NCBI GenBank assembly: GCA_030066905.1 | Contig: JASJAR010000014.1 | Span: forward strand, 62,001 to 126,000 | Direction of reading: 5' to 3' | Origin: Paracoccaceae bacterium | Lineage (GTDB): Bacteria; Pseudomonadota; Alphaproteobacteria; Rhodobacterales; Rhodobacteraceae | DNA length: 64,000 bases | Shown here: positions 42,875 to 52,423 of the stretch, piece by piece | Numbering within the stretch: position 1 is the stretch's first letter | Layout: each line of letters opens with the position of its first letter | Program-made: the position numbers and the translations under genes | The notes under the pieces: generated by a model | Told to the model about the DNA's origin: nothing | The model's database searches: none | The model's input: only the letters and a program-made list of their open reading frames with translations

Positions 42875-43248
42875 GCGCCTTCTCCATTTGCGAGCCCGCG
42901 CAACACCGCGGCGTTGATCTCGATGAGCACCGCCCCGTCGTCCTCCCCGCGGAGAACCTTCTGGGTCGTGTGCCGGGTGAATTCGCTAAGATAGAGGAGT
43001 CGCGCGCGGAGCTTGGGGGGCAGCGCATTGTCGCCCTGGGCCACGGAGGAGGCGAAGAGCGTCCAGATGCGGCGGTTGTCGTGGAGCGCGGCAACGAGGC
43101 CGGGATAGTCGGATTTACCGCGCTTGATGGCTTCGCGCAGACGGTGGGAAATTTGGGCCAGCGCTTTGAATTCGGTGCTCCGGGCGGTCCCCACTGGGGT
43201 GGCGGCGGCAGCGCCGTAGGCCGTTCGGGCCATGTCGATAGCGTTCAC
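42871..43248 (-). CDS. flaF: Flagellin synthesis regulator FlaF
   Basis: A 125-residue FlaF protein: MNAIDMARTAYGAAAATPVGTAR, then ALAQISHRLREAIKRGKSDYPGLVAALHDNRRIWTLFASSV. FlaF promotes flagellin production and secretion and acts against FlbT in Caulobacter. It follows the flagellin gene by 92 bases that include a strong hairpin, so flaF-flbT-DUF1217 may be partly uncoupled from flagellin transcription. Confidence 0.92.
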   Translation of the reverse strand: MNAIDMARTAYGAAAATPVGTARSTEFKALAQISHRLREAIKRGKSDYPGLVAALHDNRRIWTLFASSVAQGDNALPPKLRARLLYLSEFTRHTTQKVLRGEDDGAVLIEINAAVLRGLANGEGA

Positions 43249-43305
43249 GACGGATCCTTCCAGACAAGATCACATGGGGTCCGCGGCGTTCGAACCGCAG
43301 GCGAG

Positions 43306-43330
43306 CCGGGGCGCCGTTCAGGCGCCCCGG
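43306..43330. terminator. Perfect hairpin after the flagellin gene
   Basis: CCGGGGCGCC-GTTCA-GGCGCCCCGG forms a perfect 10 bp stem 10 bases beyond the flagellin stop. No T-run follows on the minus strand, so it may protect the flagellin mRNA 3' end or attenuate read-through into flaF rather than terminate fully. Confidence 0.6.
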
Positions 43331-43340
43331 GCGGTCACGC

Positions 43341-44861
43341 TTACTGGAAGAGAGACAGGATCGACTGCGGCGCCTGGTTGGCGATCGAGAGTGCCTGGGT
43401 GCCGAGTTCCTGCTGGACCTGAAGCGCCTGAAGCCGCGCGGAGGCCGCTTCGAGGTCGGCATCGACAAGCGAGCCGATACCGGCGTTGAGCGAGTCGGTG
43501 AGCTTCGAGATGAACTCCGACTGAAGCTCGATCCGCGACTGGTCCGAACCGAACGACGCCGCGGCATCGATGGACGTGTCGATCAGTGTATCGATGTTCT
43601 CAAGGGCAGCGGAAGCACCCTCATCGGTGGTGACGTCAATACCTTCGAGACCAGCCAGGCCGCCTGTGACGACAGCGTCGCCGCTATTGTCGTTACGAGC
43701 GACGACCGTAACCGTTGCGTCAGTGGCGGAGGAGTTGTCGATCTTTAATTCCCACTGAGTGCCATTCTGCACGACTTGGGTGGTGATGTTGGGGTCGTTG
43801 GCCGCATCGATTTGCAGCTTCAGGCCGTTGGCAACATCTTCCATCGTCTCGCCTTGGCCGGCAACGTAGGTAGCCACGACGCCGCCGAAAGCGAACTGGT
43901 ATCCATCGCCCTCGTTTACCGCTGCACCGGAGAAGGTGAAGGTTTCGGCCCGCTCGTCCAGCGTTACACTTGCGTTGGCGCCGCCGCCGACCGTACCGGT
44001 CGCCGCCGATGTCGCAGATACAACCGTTTCTTCGAAGGCCCGCGTCGATGCGAATTCCAGGGTCCCCGCATTGTTGACCACAGAAATCCCATCAATACCC
44101 GCAGCGTTGATGGCAGCTGCAATCTGGTCGCCAGCGGTGGCCGCAGTCGCATCCAACTCGCCTGCGGCGAAGTTGATCACTGTTCCGCCAACATCAAAGC
44201 TGACCGCGCCGTCGCTGAGGTCGCCGGCGAGTACGATGTCAGCCGCCGTTGGTGATGCCGCACCATCGTCACGCACTGCATCTGCCGACAACGTGCTGCT
44301 GGTTGCCGTGACATTCGCAGACAGGTCATCACCGCTGGTGGAGAGCTGTCCCGCCTGGGTGGTCAGGTCTTGGCGGGAAATGTCAATTTCGGATGCGGTG
44401 ACGTTCCCGGCGGCATCCCGCTGAAGGGAGCCGAGGATCGTGACGTCTTCGGTGCCCTCAACGAGCGACAGGCCGTTGAACGACGCCGCACTGACGATCG
44501 ACTGCACCTGTTCAATCTGCGCATCGATGTCGGCCTGAATCTTGGTCCGGTCGACGTTTTCTTCCTGAGCCGCAACGATGTTGCCCTTCAGCTCCGTGAG
44601 AATATCGGTGACGGTTTCCGCCGCGTCCCGCGCGACCGCAACCGTCGAATCGCCGAGGTTAAGACTGTCGGAGATCGACTCGAACGAGTTCACATCCGAT
44701 TCGATGACCTTCGAGACGGCCCAGATTGCCGAATTGTCTTTCGCAGTGGCGATTTCCTTGCCCGTGGAGATCTGGTTCTGGGTTTCCTCAAGATCGTTGT
44801 TGATCGTGCGGAGGTTTTGCAGCGCGACCATCGCGCTGGTGTTCGTCAGAATACTAGCCAT
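43341..44861 (-). CDS. fliC: Flagellin
   Basis: A 506-residue filament subunit. Conserved D0/D1 ends: SMVALQNLRTINNDLEETQNQISTGKEIATAKDNSAIWAVS at the N-terminus and SLVDADLEAASARLQALQVQQELGTQALSIANQ at the C-terminus. The central 170-410 region is the surface-exposed variable part, with lower GC content and repeated flagellin-insert-like strands (GAAVNEGDGYQFAFGGVVATYVAGQGETMEDVANG). The ATG follows AGGAG. A long 5' leader with a hairpin precedes it. Only one flagellin gene is in the window. Confidence 0.95.
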   Translation of the reverse strand: MASILTNTSAMVALQNLRTINNDLEETQNQISTGKEIATAKDNSAIWAVSKVIESDVNSFESISDSLNLGDSTVAVARDAAETVTDILTELKGNIVAAQEENVDRTKIQADIDAQIEQVQSIVSAASFNGLSLVEGTEDVTILGSLQRDAAGNVTASEIDISRQDLTTQAGQLSTSGDDLSANVTATSSTLSADAVRDDGAASPTAADIVLAGDLSDGAVSFDVGGTVINFAAGELDATAATAGDQIAAAINAAGIDGISVVNNAGTLEFASTRAFEETVVSATSAATGTVGGGANASVTLDERAETFTFSGAAVNEGDGYQFAFGGVVATYVAGQGETMEDVANGLKLQIDAANDPNITTQVVQNGTQWELKIDNSSATDATVTVVARNDNSGDAVVTGGLAGLEGIDVTTDEGASAALENIDTLIDTSIDAAASFGSDQSRIELQSEFISKLTDSLNAGIGSLVDADLEAASARLQALQVQQELGTQALSIANQAPQSILSLFQ

Positions 44862-44921
44862 TTCCGGCTCCTGTTCCGAGAGGCGGCTTTGCGCCCGGTT
44901 TCATGGGAAGAACCGCCGTTT

Positions 44922-44938
44922 CGGCGGTCGGAGCGCGT
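44922..44938 (-). promoter_or_regulatory. Hairpin in the flagellin leader
   Basis: ACCGCCG-TTT-CGGCGGT forms a 7 bp stem about 60 bases upstream of the flagellin ATG. It is a candidate target for FlbT-dependent control of the mRNA. A palindrome CTGACGTCAG lies at 44943-44952 just upstream. Function is inferred. Confidence 0.4.
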
Positions 44939-45067
44939 CATTCTGACGTCAGTGGCGGCCGAAGGGACGCCACGCCATCGCAGCGGATGCGGCGCAGACT
45001 ATCGAACGCGCGTCCTAACAAAAGCTGAACGCCACCGAGGCCGACGCAAAATTTCTTGTCCGCAGCA

Positions 45068-45415
45068 TCAGGCACGACGTTCGAGCGAGGCCGAGGTGCC
45101 ACCGAGCGTGGTGCGCTGCCCGTCGGCCGCATAGGTCGAGAGCGGCGCCGGGCCGTTGCGCAAGGCGTCGACACGGCGCAATACGCTTCGGATGCCTGCA
45201 CCAGCGGCCTCCAGCAGACGGGTGTTGCGCTGGGCCTTGCGCTTGAGCCGCCCGAGGTCCTGATTGCCGGCGGCGTTCCGAAGATGGGCCGCAAGCCCCG
45301 TTTTCAATTCCGCGATTCGGCCGAGACCGTCGAGCGAGCCGGACAGAAGCAGTGCGCGTTCCTGGTCCAAAAGGTCCTCGAAAGCGTCGATCAGTGCGGT
45401 GCTGTCAGGGTTCAA
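45068..45415 (-). CDS. flgN: FlgN-like chaperone for FlgK and FlgL
   Basis: A 115-residue, largely helical protein beginning LNPDSTALIDAFEDLLDQERALLLSGSLDGLGRIAELK, which resembles the N-terminal coiled coil of FlgN export chaperones. The TTG at 45415 is chosen as the start because GGAGGAG lies 8 bases before it. A TTG six codons earlier would itself cover that site. It overlaps the flgJ-like gene by 11 bases. The identification rests on helical pattern and position. Confidence 0.7.
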   Translation of the reverse strand: MNPDSTALIDAFEDLLDQERALLLSGSLDGLGRIAELKTGLAAHLRNAAGNQDLGRLKRKAQRNTRLLEAAGAGIRSVLRRVDALRNGPAPLSTYAADGQRTTLGGTSASLERRA

Positions 45416-45695
45416 GGTTCGCTCCTCCTGCAAGGGTGTTGAAGAAATGTTCGGCCAGCCCGACCCCCCCGGCCTCGACCATGGCCTCGGCCGTCGCAGA
45501 CCGCAGAAACGAGGTAAACTGATCCTCGCCGGGGCCGCCGCCGAAGGCCGAAGGGGTTTCGCCGAAATCCGAAGCTCTCAGCATTTCCGCCAGGAACGCC
45601 GCTTCGAGCTTCTCGGCCGCCTCGCGCAACGGCTCCCGCTCATCCGTCTGGACGGGGACCGGCAGGGCCGCTCCGGCGCTGGTGATGGAAGACAT
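45405..45695 (-). CDS. flgJ: Rod-binding FlgJ-like protein (no muramidase domain)
   Basis: A 96-residue protein equal to the N-terminal half of FlgJ: REPLREAAEKLEAAFLAEMLRASDF and EDQFTSFLRSATAEAMVEAGGVGLAEHFFNTL, the rod-binding domain. The C-terminal muramidase of enterobacterial FlgJ is absent. The separate SltF-like transglycosylase at 29.7 kb can supply it, as known for Rhodobacter. The ATG at 45695 follows AAAGGA. Confidence 0.85.
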   Translation of the reverse strand: MSSITSAGAALPVPVQTDEREPLREAAEKLEAAFLAEMLRASDFGETPSAFGGGPGEDQFTSFLRSATAEAMVEAGGVGLAEHFFNTLAGGANLEP

Positions 45696-45744
45696 GCGCG
45701 ATCCTTTCAATTGCGCGTACTTCGCCTCTCATGCACCGCGATCG

Positions 45745-45759
45745 GTAAAGGACCGGTAA
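45745..45759. promoter_or_regulatory. CtrA-like variant between flgJ and fliK
   Basis: GTAA-AGGACCG-GTAA has the exact 7-base spacing of CtrA sites, with both halves differing from TTAA at the first base. It lies between the diverging flgJ-like and fliK genes, 50 and 48 bases from their starts. Weak candidate. Confidence 0.35.
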
Positions 45760-45806
45760 CCCTGGCCGCGTATGCCCCGACCTGCCGACAGAACGTTGGA
45801 GCAGGC

Positions 45807-47783
45807 ATGTTGTCCTTGAACGCCCCCTTTTTTACGACCGCGCCCGGCGTGGGTGCTGAGCCTGGCGATCCGGAACCTTCGGTCGGGCAGGACGACGACG
45901 GTTCGGACACCTCGTTCGCGGCTTTGCTCGACGGTACCGGCGAGGACGGCGGTGCGGCCGGCGACGGTGAGCGCGCAGGACCCATGGGTGCGGGCGACGC
46001 CGGGACACCGTCTGAGGCGGCGTCCTTTGCCTTGTCAGACCTGTCATTTGCCGCCGGCGCCGAGGTCTCTGCCTCGCGGCAGTCGGTAGCCGTCGATATG
46101 GCCGAGGCCGGGCGGCGGGGCGGGGCGGACCCGTTGTCGATGGACGCCGCGGCCCGCGGAACCGCCAATGGTGTCGACGAAGGGGGGCGATTTCCGGTCG
46201 CTCCGGGCGTTCTTGCCGCCGCCGCGGGGCCATCCCAGCCGAAGGGTGCGCAGCAGGATGGCCGGATCGCGGCGCAGACCGCTGCGCCGCCCACAGGAAC
46301 GGCTGCCGGTGTGGCTGACGAAGCTGCACCAACCCACGCGGCGGTGGCGGCCGGTGCCCGTCCGGCCGGTCCGGAAATGGCCGCTACATTGGCGCCCGTC
46401 TCTGCCGCTGCCGCAACCGAGGCCGCAAACAGCGCTCCGACTGCGGATCGCGAGAAGACCCCTCAGGCATCGGCAACGGTGGCCACCGCCGCGCCAGCCA
46501 GTGCGATGGCGGCACGCGAAGAGCCTCGGGGCATTCCGCCGGCCACCCAGACGACACCGCCGCGCCCGGTCGAAAGCCCACCTCCTGGGAACCCCGCGAA
46601 CCGCAGGGCTACCGTCGATACGCCCGTATCTCCGGCCCGGCCGGCGGCCGCGCAGGCTTTGGGGGCAGAGACGACAGTGACCGCCGAGGGGGCATCGGAA
46701 ACCGAAAGCCGTCGTCCGGCGGAGACAGCGCTTCCGGGCGGACGCCCGGATCTCGGCAACGTCACCATCCGCGTGCGGCCCGATCCGGCCGGACAGGCGA
46801 CACCATCGCCTCCCGCGGAGCCTCCCGCCGCTTCAGATCGGGCCACCGGCGGTGAGCGGCTCGCGCCGCCGACGCCGGAGGCCCCGAACAAAGGCGCAAG
46901 CCCGCCTGGATCGGCGTCTTCGATCGCGCAGATAGCGCAAGCCGAACCGCGCCCGGCAACAAGCGGGTCCGCGGCGGACACGCCCCAACCCTCGGGGTCA
47001 GCACCCCCCGTGGGGGAGGCCGAACGGCCGCAGGCACCCGTCGCGCAGACCGATCCGTTGCGTCGCACCGCTCCCGCCGCTCACCCAGAAGCGCAAGGAC
47101 CGTCACGAAGCCGAGGCGAGCACGCAACTCAGCCGCCCTCCGGTGCCGGCCGCGCCTCCTCCGCCGAGGTGCCGGCTGCGGCCGCAAACCCGTCTGCGGC
47201 GCAGTCGCCGGGCGGGCCCGGCCTCGGCCCGGGGCTTGGCGCGCATGCCGAAACTGCGGTGGCCGGCGCCGAGGATATCCCCAGCAGCGAGGCGGCTTTC
47301 GAGCCCGCCCTGTCTTCCGGCGAGAGCCGGTCCCGCGAAGCGGCCGGACTGTCCCGGACCATTGCCCAGACAGCCGATCTGTCCCGCGCAGTCTCCGTCA
47401 GCCGCCAGGTATCCGAGGCCGCGGGTGTGTCTTCCGGTGGCGAGATCGAGGTGTCGTTGTCCCCCGAAGAACTCGGGCGGGTGAAGATGACCATGACGCC
47501 TGCCGAATCGGGCCTTACCGTCACGATCCAGGCCGAACGGCCGGAAACCCTCGATCTTCTGCGCCGGCATATCGACATTCTCGCCCAGGACCTCGCCGAG
47601 CAGGGCTTCACCTCGCTCAACTTCGCGTTCGGCGGATCGGGCGGCGAGAACAGCCCGGACGAGGGTGGCACGCCGGCCCCGCAGAACGGCCAGGATGCCG
47701 CTACGGCATGGGCCGAAGACGGCGCAACCCGCCCGCGAAGCCCCGGCCCGACGGCATCGGGCGGGCTCGACCTCAGGCTTTGA
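45807..47783 (+). CDS. fliK: Hook-length control protein FliK
   Basis: A 658-residue exported ruler and substrate-switch protein. The first 500 residues are Pro/Ala/Thr-rich and disordered, as in FliK. The conserved C-terminal domain (about 545-630) is GGEIEVSLSPEELGRVKMTMTPAESGLTVTIQAERPETLDLLRRHIDILAQDLAEQGF. The start at 45807 follows GGAGC. The open frame continues upstream over the divergent flgJ and is not coding there. FliK touches FlhB to end hook export. Confidence 0.88.
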   Translation: MLSLNAPFFTTAPGVGAEPGDPEPSVGQDDDGSDTSFAALLDGTGEDGGAAGDGERAGPMGAGDAGTPSEAASFALSDLSFAAGAEVSASRQSVAVDMAEAGRRGGADPLSMDAAARGTANGVDEGGRFPVAPGVLAAAAGPSQPKGAQQDGRIAAQTAAPPTGTAAGVADEAAPTHAAVAAGARPAGPEMAATLAPVSAAAATEAANSAPTADREKTPQASATVATAAPASAMAAREEPRGIPPATQTTPPRPVESPPPGNPANRRATVDTPVSPARPAAAQALGAETTVTAEGASETESRRPAETALPGGRPDLGNVTIRVRPDPAGQATPSPPAEPPAASDRATGGERLAPPTPEAPNKGASPPGSASSIAQIAQAEPRPATSGSAADTPQPSGSAPPVGEAERPQAPVAQTDPLRRTAPAAHPEAQGPSRSRGEHATQPPSGAGRASSAEVPAAAANPSAAQSPGGPGLGPGLGAHAETAVAGAEDIPSSEAAFEPALSSGESRSREAAGLSRTIAQTADLSRAVSVSRQVSEAAGVSSGGEIEVSLSPEELGRVKMTMTPAESGLTVTIQAERPETLDLLRRHIDILAQDLAEQGFTSLNFAFGGSGGENSPDEGGTPAPQNGQDAATAWAEDGATRPRSPGPTASGGLDLRL

Positions 47784-47797
47784 CGTAGGAGACCGAT

Positions 47798-48484
47798 ATG
47801 GACGTAGCATCCACCACGAGCGCAGCCACCTCAGCCACCGCCGCGACTGCGGCGGTCGAGGAGGCCGACGAGACCCAGGGCCAAACCGACTTCGACATTT
47901 ATCTTCAGCTTCTGACGACGCAGCTACAGAACCAGGACCCAACCGACCCTGAGGACACCGACGATTTTGCGACCGATCTCGCGACCTTCTCCGAGGTCGA
48001 GCAATCGGTGAAGACGAACGACCTTCTCGAAGAGATCGCTGCGTCGCTGAACTCCAGTTCGATCAATCAGTTGGCGGATTGGGTCGGACACGAGGCCCGC
48101 GCACAGATGCCGGTCGCGTTCGACGGCGCGCCGATCACGGTGGCGCCCGACCCAGCACCTGGGTCCGACGAAATGACGCTCGTGGTGACCAATGCGTTCG
48201 GAAGTGTCGTCGACGAAACAGCGCTGCCGGCCTCTTCGGAGAACATTACCTGGGCCGGTGTGAACGAGGACGGAGAGCCGTTTCCATCGGGGGTCTACAG
48301 CTTCACACTCGAGAGCCGGTCCGACGGGACGGTGACATCGGTCGACGACGTCGAGGTCTATGCCCCGGTCAGGGAGGCGCAGCTTGTGGGCGACGCGGTG
48401 GTTCTGGTGTTCGACGGAGGCGTGAGCATCGATGCCGATGCGGTGACGGCGCTGCGCGATGCAGAAGGCGCAGAAGCCGCCTGA
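47798..48484 (+). CDS. flgD: Hook-cap scaffold protein FlgD
   Basis: A 228-residue protein needed for hook assembly. The conserved N-terminal part is FDIYLQLLTTQLQNQDPTDPEDTDDFATDLATFSEVEQSVKTNDLL, followed by an FLN-like domain with ALPASSENITWAGVNEDGEPFPSGVYSF. It lies 14 bases after fliK and closes the flagellar cluster. Confidence 0.94.
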   Translation: MDVASTTSAATSATAATAAVEEADETQGQTDFDIYLQLLTTQLQNQDPTDPEDTDDFATDLATFSEVEQSVKTNDLLEEIAASLNSSSINQLADWVGHEARAQMPVAFDGAPITVAPDPAPGSDEMTLVVTNAFGSVVDETALPASSENITWAGVNEDGEPFPSGVYSFTLESRSDGTVTSVDDVEVYAPVREAQLVGDAVVLVFDGGVSIDADAVTALRDAEGAEAA

Positions 48485-49196
48485 TCCGCAGCGCATCGCG
48501 CCCACGTCCGGGGTCTGGCGGAGGGTGCCGATTTCCCGCGAACGCGCAGGCGGGGGCCGGTTCTTGCGGAGCCCTCTGCGACCCCGCCGCCGCGGTCGCC
48601 GGTCCGACCGCGTGCGACACGGGCTGTGGAATCCTCAGGTTCGCCGATCCGCGAGAGCGCCTGTCCGATCGAGGTCCACTTGTCATGTTCGCGGCAGGAC
48701 GGCTGACCCGCGAGGCGGGGTTTCGGGACCACTCCCCAACCTTCACCGATCCCCCGAAACCGGCCCCCCGGCCGACGATCAACCGCGCGTGCGAACGACC
48801 TTGGTTCCGGTCCTCTACGCCAGGCCGAGTGGCTGAGCCCATAAGGCCGGTGCCAGCCTTGCGCGGAGCCCGGTCCAGCCTTCGGCGCGGGAGAGCGCCC
48901 AAAGCGTGAAGGGGGACCGGCGCTGCGCTGGCACGGCTGGGGCCGATTACCGCGCCACCGGCGCCGCTATGGGTGCGTGAAGCCGTTGATCATGGAATGG
49001 TGCCCGCGATCAGGCGATCTGGCTGCCGCCCGCCCGCACTCCCGACATCGAAGCAGCTTTTGGACTACGATGCTGGGAGCGCCCGGACCGAACCGTCGCC
49101 CGGTGATCGCGGTCAAAGGAGTGGGTGGCGCCGAAGGGCGCTCACCGCCGCTCAAGACTTCACCAGGTCGACAGCTTCAACGAACCTTGCGCCGCC
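48485..49196. other. Long converging intergenic region, no gene seen
   Basis: These 712 bases lie between flgD and ubiB, which converge. No open frame with a ribosome-binding site or known domain was found, and no terminator with a T-run. A stretch near 48825-48845 resembles part of a tRNA but cannot fold into one. Confidence 0.55.
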
Positions 49197-50723
49197 CTAG
49201 AAGAACTGCCCCAGCACGAACCCCGCCCCGGCAAGCCCGGCGCCGGCCGCCATCCAGAGCACGGGATGCACCCCGCGGCGCGGTGGCGGGGGGCCGTGGA
49301 CGCCGCGCCCGATCAGCGCGTCCTCGGCAAGCTGCGGCAGTTTAGGCCCGAACCGCCCGACCACACGCGCGGTTTCGGCCAGATCGCGCAGCAGCGCCTT
49401 CGGCCCCACATTTTCCTTGATGTAGTCCTCGACGATGGGGCGCGAGACCTCCCAGATGTTGATCGAAGGGTTGAGGGTCCGCGCGACCCCCTCGACGACG
49501 ACCATCGTCCGCTGCAGGAGAATAAGCTCGGTGCGGGTTTCCATGCCGAAGCGCTCAGTAACCTCGAAGAGGTAGTTCAACAATCTCCCCATCGAGATGC
49601 GCGAGGCATCCATCCCGAAGATCGGCTCGGCGACCGAGCGCAATGCGCGGGCAAACTCGTCGATATCGCGGTCGGCAGGCACATAGCCCGCCTCGAAATG
49701 GACCTCCGCGACGCGGCGATAGTTCTTCCGGATGAACCCGAAGAGGATCTCCGCATAGACCCGGCGGGTGTATGCGTCGATCCTGCCCATGATGCCGAAG
49801 TCCATCGCGAGAATATCGCCCGACGGCCCGACCTTCAGGTTCCCCTGGTGCATGTCGGCGTGAAAGTACCCGTCCCGCAGGGCGTGGGAGAGAAAGAGCC
49901 TGAGCACCCGTTCGCCGAGCGCGGCACGGTCGTGACCGGCGTCGGCGATCTCGGTCACCTCGCCGAGCGGGAGCCCTTCCACCCACTCAAGCGTCATCAC
50001 CCGGCGCGACGACAGGAACCAGAACACCGAGGGGACCCGGAAACCCGGGTCCGTCTGCGTGTTCGCCTTGAATTCCGCCGCAGCCGAGGTCTCAAGGCGC
50101 AGATCGAGCTCGCCGAGGACCACGCCCTCGAAATGGGCGATCACATCCATCGGCCGAAGGCGCCGCGCGCCGGGTGCGAGGAGTTCGACCATACGCGCGG
50201 CCAGATAGAAGGCGTCGATATCCTTGCGGAACGCCCGCTCGATCCGAGGGCGCAGGACCTTGACGGCGACTTTTTCGCCGCTGGCGGCGAGCCGGGCGGG
50301 ATGAACCTGGGCTATCGACGCCGCCGCGATGGGTGGTCCGAACTCGGAAAAGAACTCATCGACGGGGGCCTCGAGCTCCGCCTCGACGGTCTTTTTCGCG
50401 ACGTCGGTCGGAAACGGCGGCAGCTTGTCCTGCAACACGCGCAGTTGTCGCGCGAGATCGTCGCCCACGACGTCCGGCCGGGTCGAAAGCACCTGGCCGA
50501 ATTTGATGTAGGCCGGGCCGAGCGCAGTGATCGCCCGGGTCGCCGGCGGCAGGGACGGATCGCCCTTGATCCCGAGCCATGCGAAGGGGGCGCCCAAGAG
50601 CCAGGCTGCGATACGGAGCGACCGGGGGGCATGGAACGCATCGAGGACGACCGTCATCGCGCCTGTGCGCACGAGCGTCGCGCCGGTGCGGATCAGCCTT
50701 AGAATGTTGTGGGGACCGCGCAC
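49197..50723 (-). CDS. ubiB: Ubiquinone biosynthesis atypical kinase UbiB
   Basis: A 508-residue membrane-associated protein of the ABC1/ADCK/UbiB family, required for ubiquinone synthesis. It has the KxGQ motif KFGQ at 74-77 (AYIKFGQVLSTRPDVV), an Ala-rich loop region, the kinase lysine in KVAVKVLRP, HADMHQGNLKVG and MDFGIMGRID as the DFG-like metal site, and two C-terminal membrane helices (VLWMAAGAGLAGAGFVLGQFF). Its GTG start directly abuts the ubiE stop, so the two form an operon. Confidence 0.95.
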   Translation of the reverse strand: MRGPHNILRLIRTGATLVRTGAMTVVLDAFHAPRSLRIAAWLLGAPFAWLGIKGDPSLPPATRAITALGPAYIKFGQVLSTRPDVVGDDLARQLRVLQDKLPPFPTDVAKKTVEAELEAPVDEFFSEFGPPIAAASIAQVHPARLAASGEKVAVKVLRPRIERAFRKDIDAFYLAARMVELLAPGARRLRPMDVIAHFEGVVLGELDLRLETSAAAEFKANTQTDPGFRVPSVFWFLSSRRVMTLEWVEGLPLGEVTEIADAGHDRAALGERVLRLFLSHALRDGYFHADMHQGNLKVGPSGDILAMDFGIMGRIDAYTRRVYAEILFGFIRKNYRRVAEVHFEAGYVPADRDIDEFARALRSVAEPIFGMDASRISMGRLLNYLFEVTERFGMETRTELILLQRTMVVVEGVARTLNPSINIWEVSRPIVEDYIKENVGPKALLRDLAETARVVGRFGPKLPQLAEDALIGRGVHGPPPPRRGVHPVLWMAAGAGLAGAGFVLGQFF

Positions 50724-51476
50724 TCAGAGCTTCCAAGCCGAATGCAGGCAGGCGATGCCCTGGGAGAGGTTCCGGTAGCGCACCTGGCCGAACCCCGCCG
50801 CCTCGATCATGCGGCAAAACCGGTCCTGATCGGGGAACTTGCGGATCGATTCGACGAGATACTGGTAGCTGTCGCGGTCCCCCGTCACGATCTGCCCGAG
50901 GCGGGGGATCACGTTGTAGGAATACAGGTCGTACGCCTTTTGCAGACCGGGGTTGGGGAGTTGGCTGAACTCCAGGACCATCAGCCGCCCGCCTGGCTTC
51001 AGCACGCGGAAGGCTTCGGCCAGGGCGTCCTCGGGCCGTGTGACGTTTCGGATACCGAAGGAGATCGTGTAGACGTCGAAGGACGCATCGTCGAACGGCA
51101 GGGCCATCGCGTCGCCGACGACCCAGTCGATCTTGCCGGCAAGATTCTGCGCCTCGGCCCGGGCCGCGCCTTCCTCCAACATGCTCTCGGTGAGATCGCA
51201 GACCACCGCGGTGGCCGATGGCGCGCGGCGCAGGAACCGAAAGGCGACATCCCCGGTCCCGCCCGCGACGTCCAGAAGGCGCTGGCCGGGCCGCGGCGCC
51301 AGCCAGTCCATCATCGCGTCCTTCCAGAGCCGGTGGACACCGCCCGACATCAGATCGTTCATCACATCGTAGCGTGACGCGACCGATGTGAAGACGCCGT
51401 GCACCAGCCCCGCCTTCTCTTCTTCGGGAACCTCGCGGTCGCCGAAGTGCGTGGTTTTCTGAGAATTTTCCGCCAT
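50724..51476 (-). CDS. ubiE: Demethylmenaquinone / demethylubiquinone C-methyltransferase
   Basis: A 250-residue S-adenosylmethionine methyltransferase for C-methylation in ubiquinone (and menaquinone) synthesis. The SAM-binding [10 protein letters not shown] is at 67-76, followed by [20 protein letters not shown] and [18 protein letters not shown], the UbiE signatures. The ATG at 51476 gives the usual UbiE start ([15 protein letters not shown]). A longer frame to 51566 overlaps the mutM start and is less likely. It diverges from mutM. Confidence 0.96.
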   Translation of the reverse strand: MAENSQKTTHFGDREVPEEEKAGLVHGVFTSVASRYDVMNDLMSGGVHRLWKDAMMDWLAPRPGQRLLDVAGGTGDVAFRFLRRAPSATAVVCDLTESMLEEGAARAEAQNLAGKIDWVVGDAMALPFDDASFDVYTISFGIRNVTRPEDALAEAFRVLKPGGRLMVLEFSQLPNPGLQKAYDLYSYNVIPRLGQIVTGDRDSYQYLVESIRKFPDQDRFCRMIEAAGFGQVRYRNLSQGIACLHSAWKL

Positions 51477-51564
51477 GGGGCTTGTGTCCGTCGTGAACTG
51501 ACCCTTCTTATAGGTCCCCTTGGGTCGAGAACAATGGATCGCCGGGTGCGGTCTGGGGACGCGC

Positions 51565-52416
51565 ATGCCGGAACTGCCGGAAGTCGAGACCGTACGCCGG
51601 GGGCTGAGCCCGGTGATGGAAGGCGCGGTGATCGCCGATGCGGAGGTCCGCCGGCCGGATCTCAGGTGGCCGCTGCCGGAGCGGATGGCCGAGCGGCTTC
51701 AGGGCCAGATCGTGCGACGCCTCAGAAGGCGGTCGAAATATATCCTGGCCGATCTTTCATCGGGCGAAACGCTTATCGTGCATCTCGGAATGTCGGGCCG
51801 GATCCTGGTCTCCGGCGCCATTGAGGGGCGCTTTCATCAGGCCCAGAGCGCGCCAAGCGTGCACGATCATGTCGTCATCAATATGGGCGGCGGCGCGACC
51901 GTTACGTTCAACGACCCCCGCAGGTTCGGCGCGATGGACCTCGTTGCAACGGCGGACGTCGACAATCACTGGCTGTTGAAGAACCTCGGGCCGGAACCTC
52001 TCGGCAATCACTTCGATGCGCCTGGCCTCGCCGCGCGTCTTCGCGGTCGCCGAACGCCGATCAAGGCCGCTCTTCTCGACCAGCGTATCGTCGCCGGCCT
52101 GGGCAATATCTATGTCTGCGAGGCCCTGCACCGCGCCGGCATCCACCCAAAGCGCCACGCCGGACGGATCGGCGCGAAGCGTGTCTCGGCGCTCGTTCCG
52201 GTGATCCGCGCGGTGCTCACCGAAGCCATCGACGCCGGCGGGTCGAGCCTTAGGGATTACCGGCAGGCCGACGGAGACCTCGGCTATTTCCAGCACAGCT
52301 TTCTCGTCTACGACCGAGAAGGCGCGCCATGCCGGACAGAGAATTGCGGCGGGACGGTCCGGCGGATCGTCCAATCGGGCCGCTCGACCTTCTATTGCGC
52401 TACCTGCCAAAGATAG
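51565..52416 (+). CDS. mutM: Formamidopyrimidine-DNA glycosylase (MutM/Fpg)
   Basis: A 283-residue DNA repair enzyme that removes 8-oxoguanine and cuts at the site. The N-terminus [14 protein letters not shown] supplies the catalytic Pro2 and Glu3. It also has [19 protein letters not shown], the helix-two-turn-helix [20 protein letters not shown], and a C-terminal C4 zinc finger (CRTENC and CATC). The start is the ATG at 51565; the enzyme needs this exact N-terminus, so the open frame upstream is excluded. Confidence 0.97.
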   Translation: MPELPEVETVRRGLSPVMEGAVIADAEVRRPDLRWPLPERMAERLQGQIVRRLRRRSKYILADLSSGETLIVHLGMSGRILVSGAIEGRFHQAQSAPSVHDHVVINMGGGATVTFNDPRRFGAMDLVATADVDNHWLLKNLGPEPLGNHFDAPGLAARLRGRRTPIKAALLDQRIVAGLGNIYVCEALHRAGIHPKRHAGRIGAKRVSALVPVIRAVLTEAIDAGGSSLRDYRQADGDLGYFQHSFLVYDREGAPCRTENCGGTVRRIVQSGRSTFYCATCQR

Positions 52417-52423
52417 CTTGATC

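Noticed and set aside
42471-43094. N-terminal extension of the DUF1217 protein
   Set aside because: It would run through flbT and part of flaF in another frame; the family start is at 42470.
45264-45806. N-terminal extension of fliK
   Set aside because: The extension overlaps the divergent flgN and flgJ genes; the ATG at 45807 has a proper ribosome-binding site.
48820-48850. tRNA-like stretch (GCCGAGTGGCTGAG)
   Set aside because: Resembles the D-arm of a class II tRNA but no acceptor stem, anticodon arm or T-arm can be formed around it.
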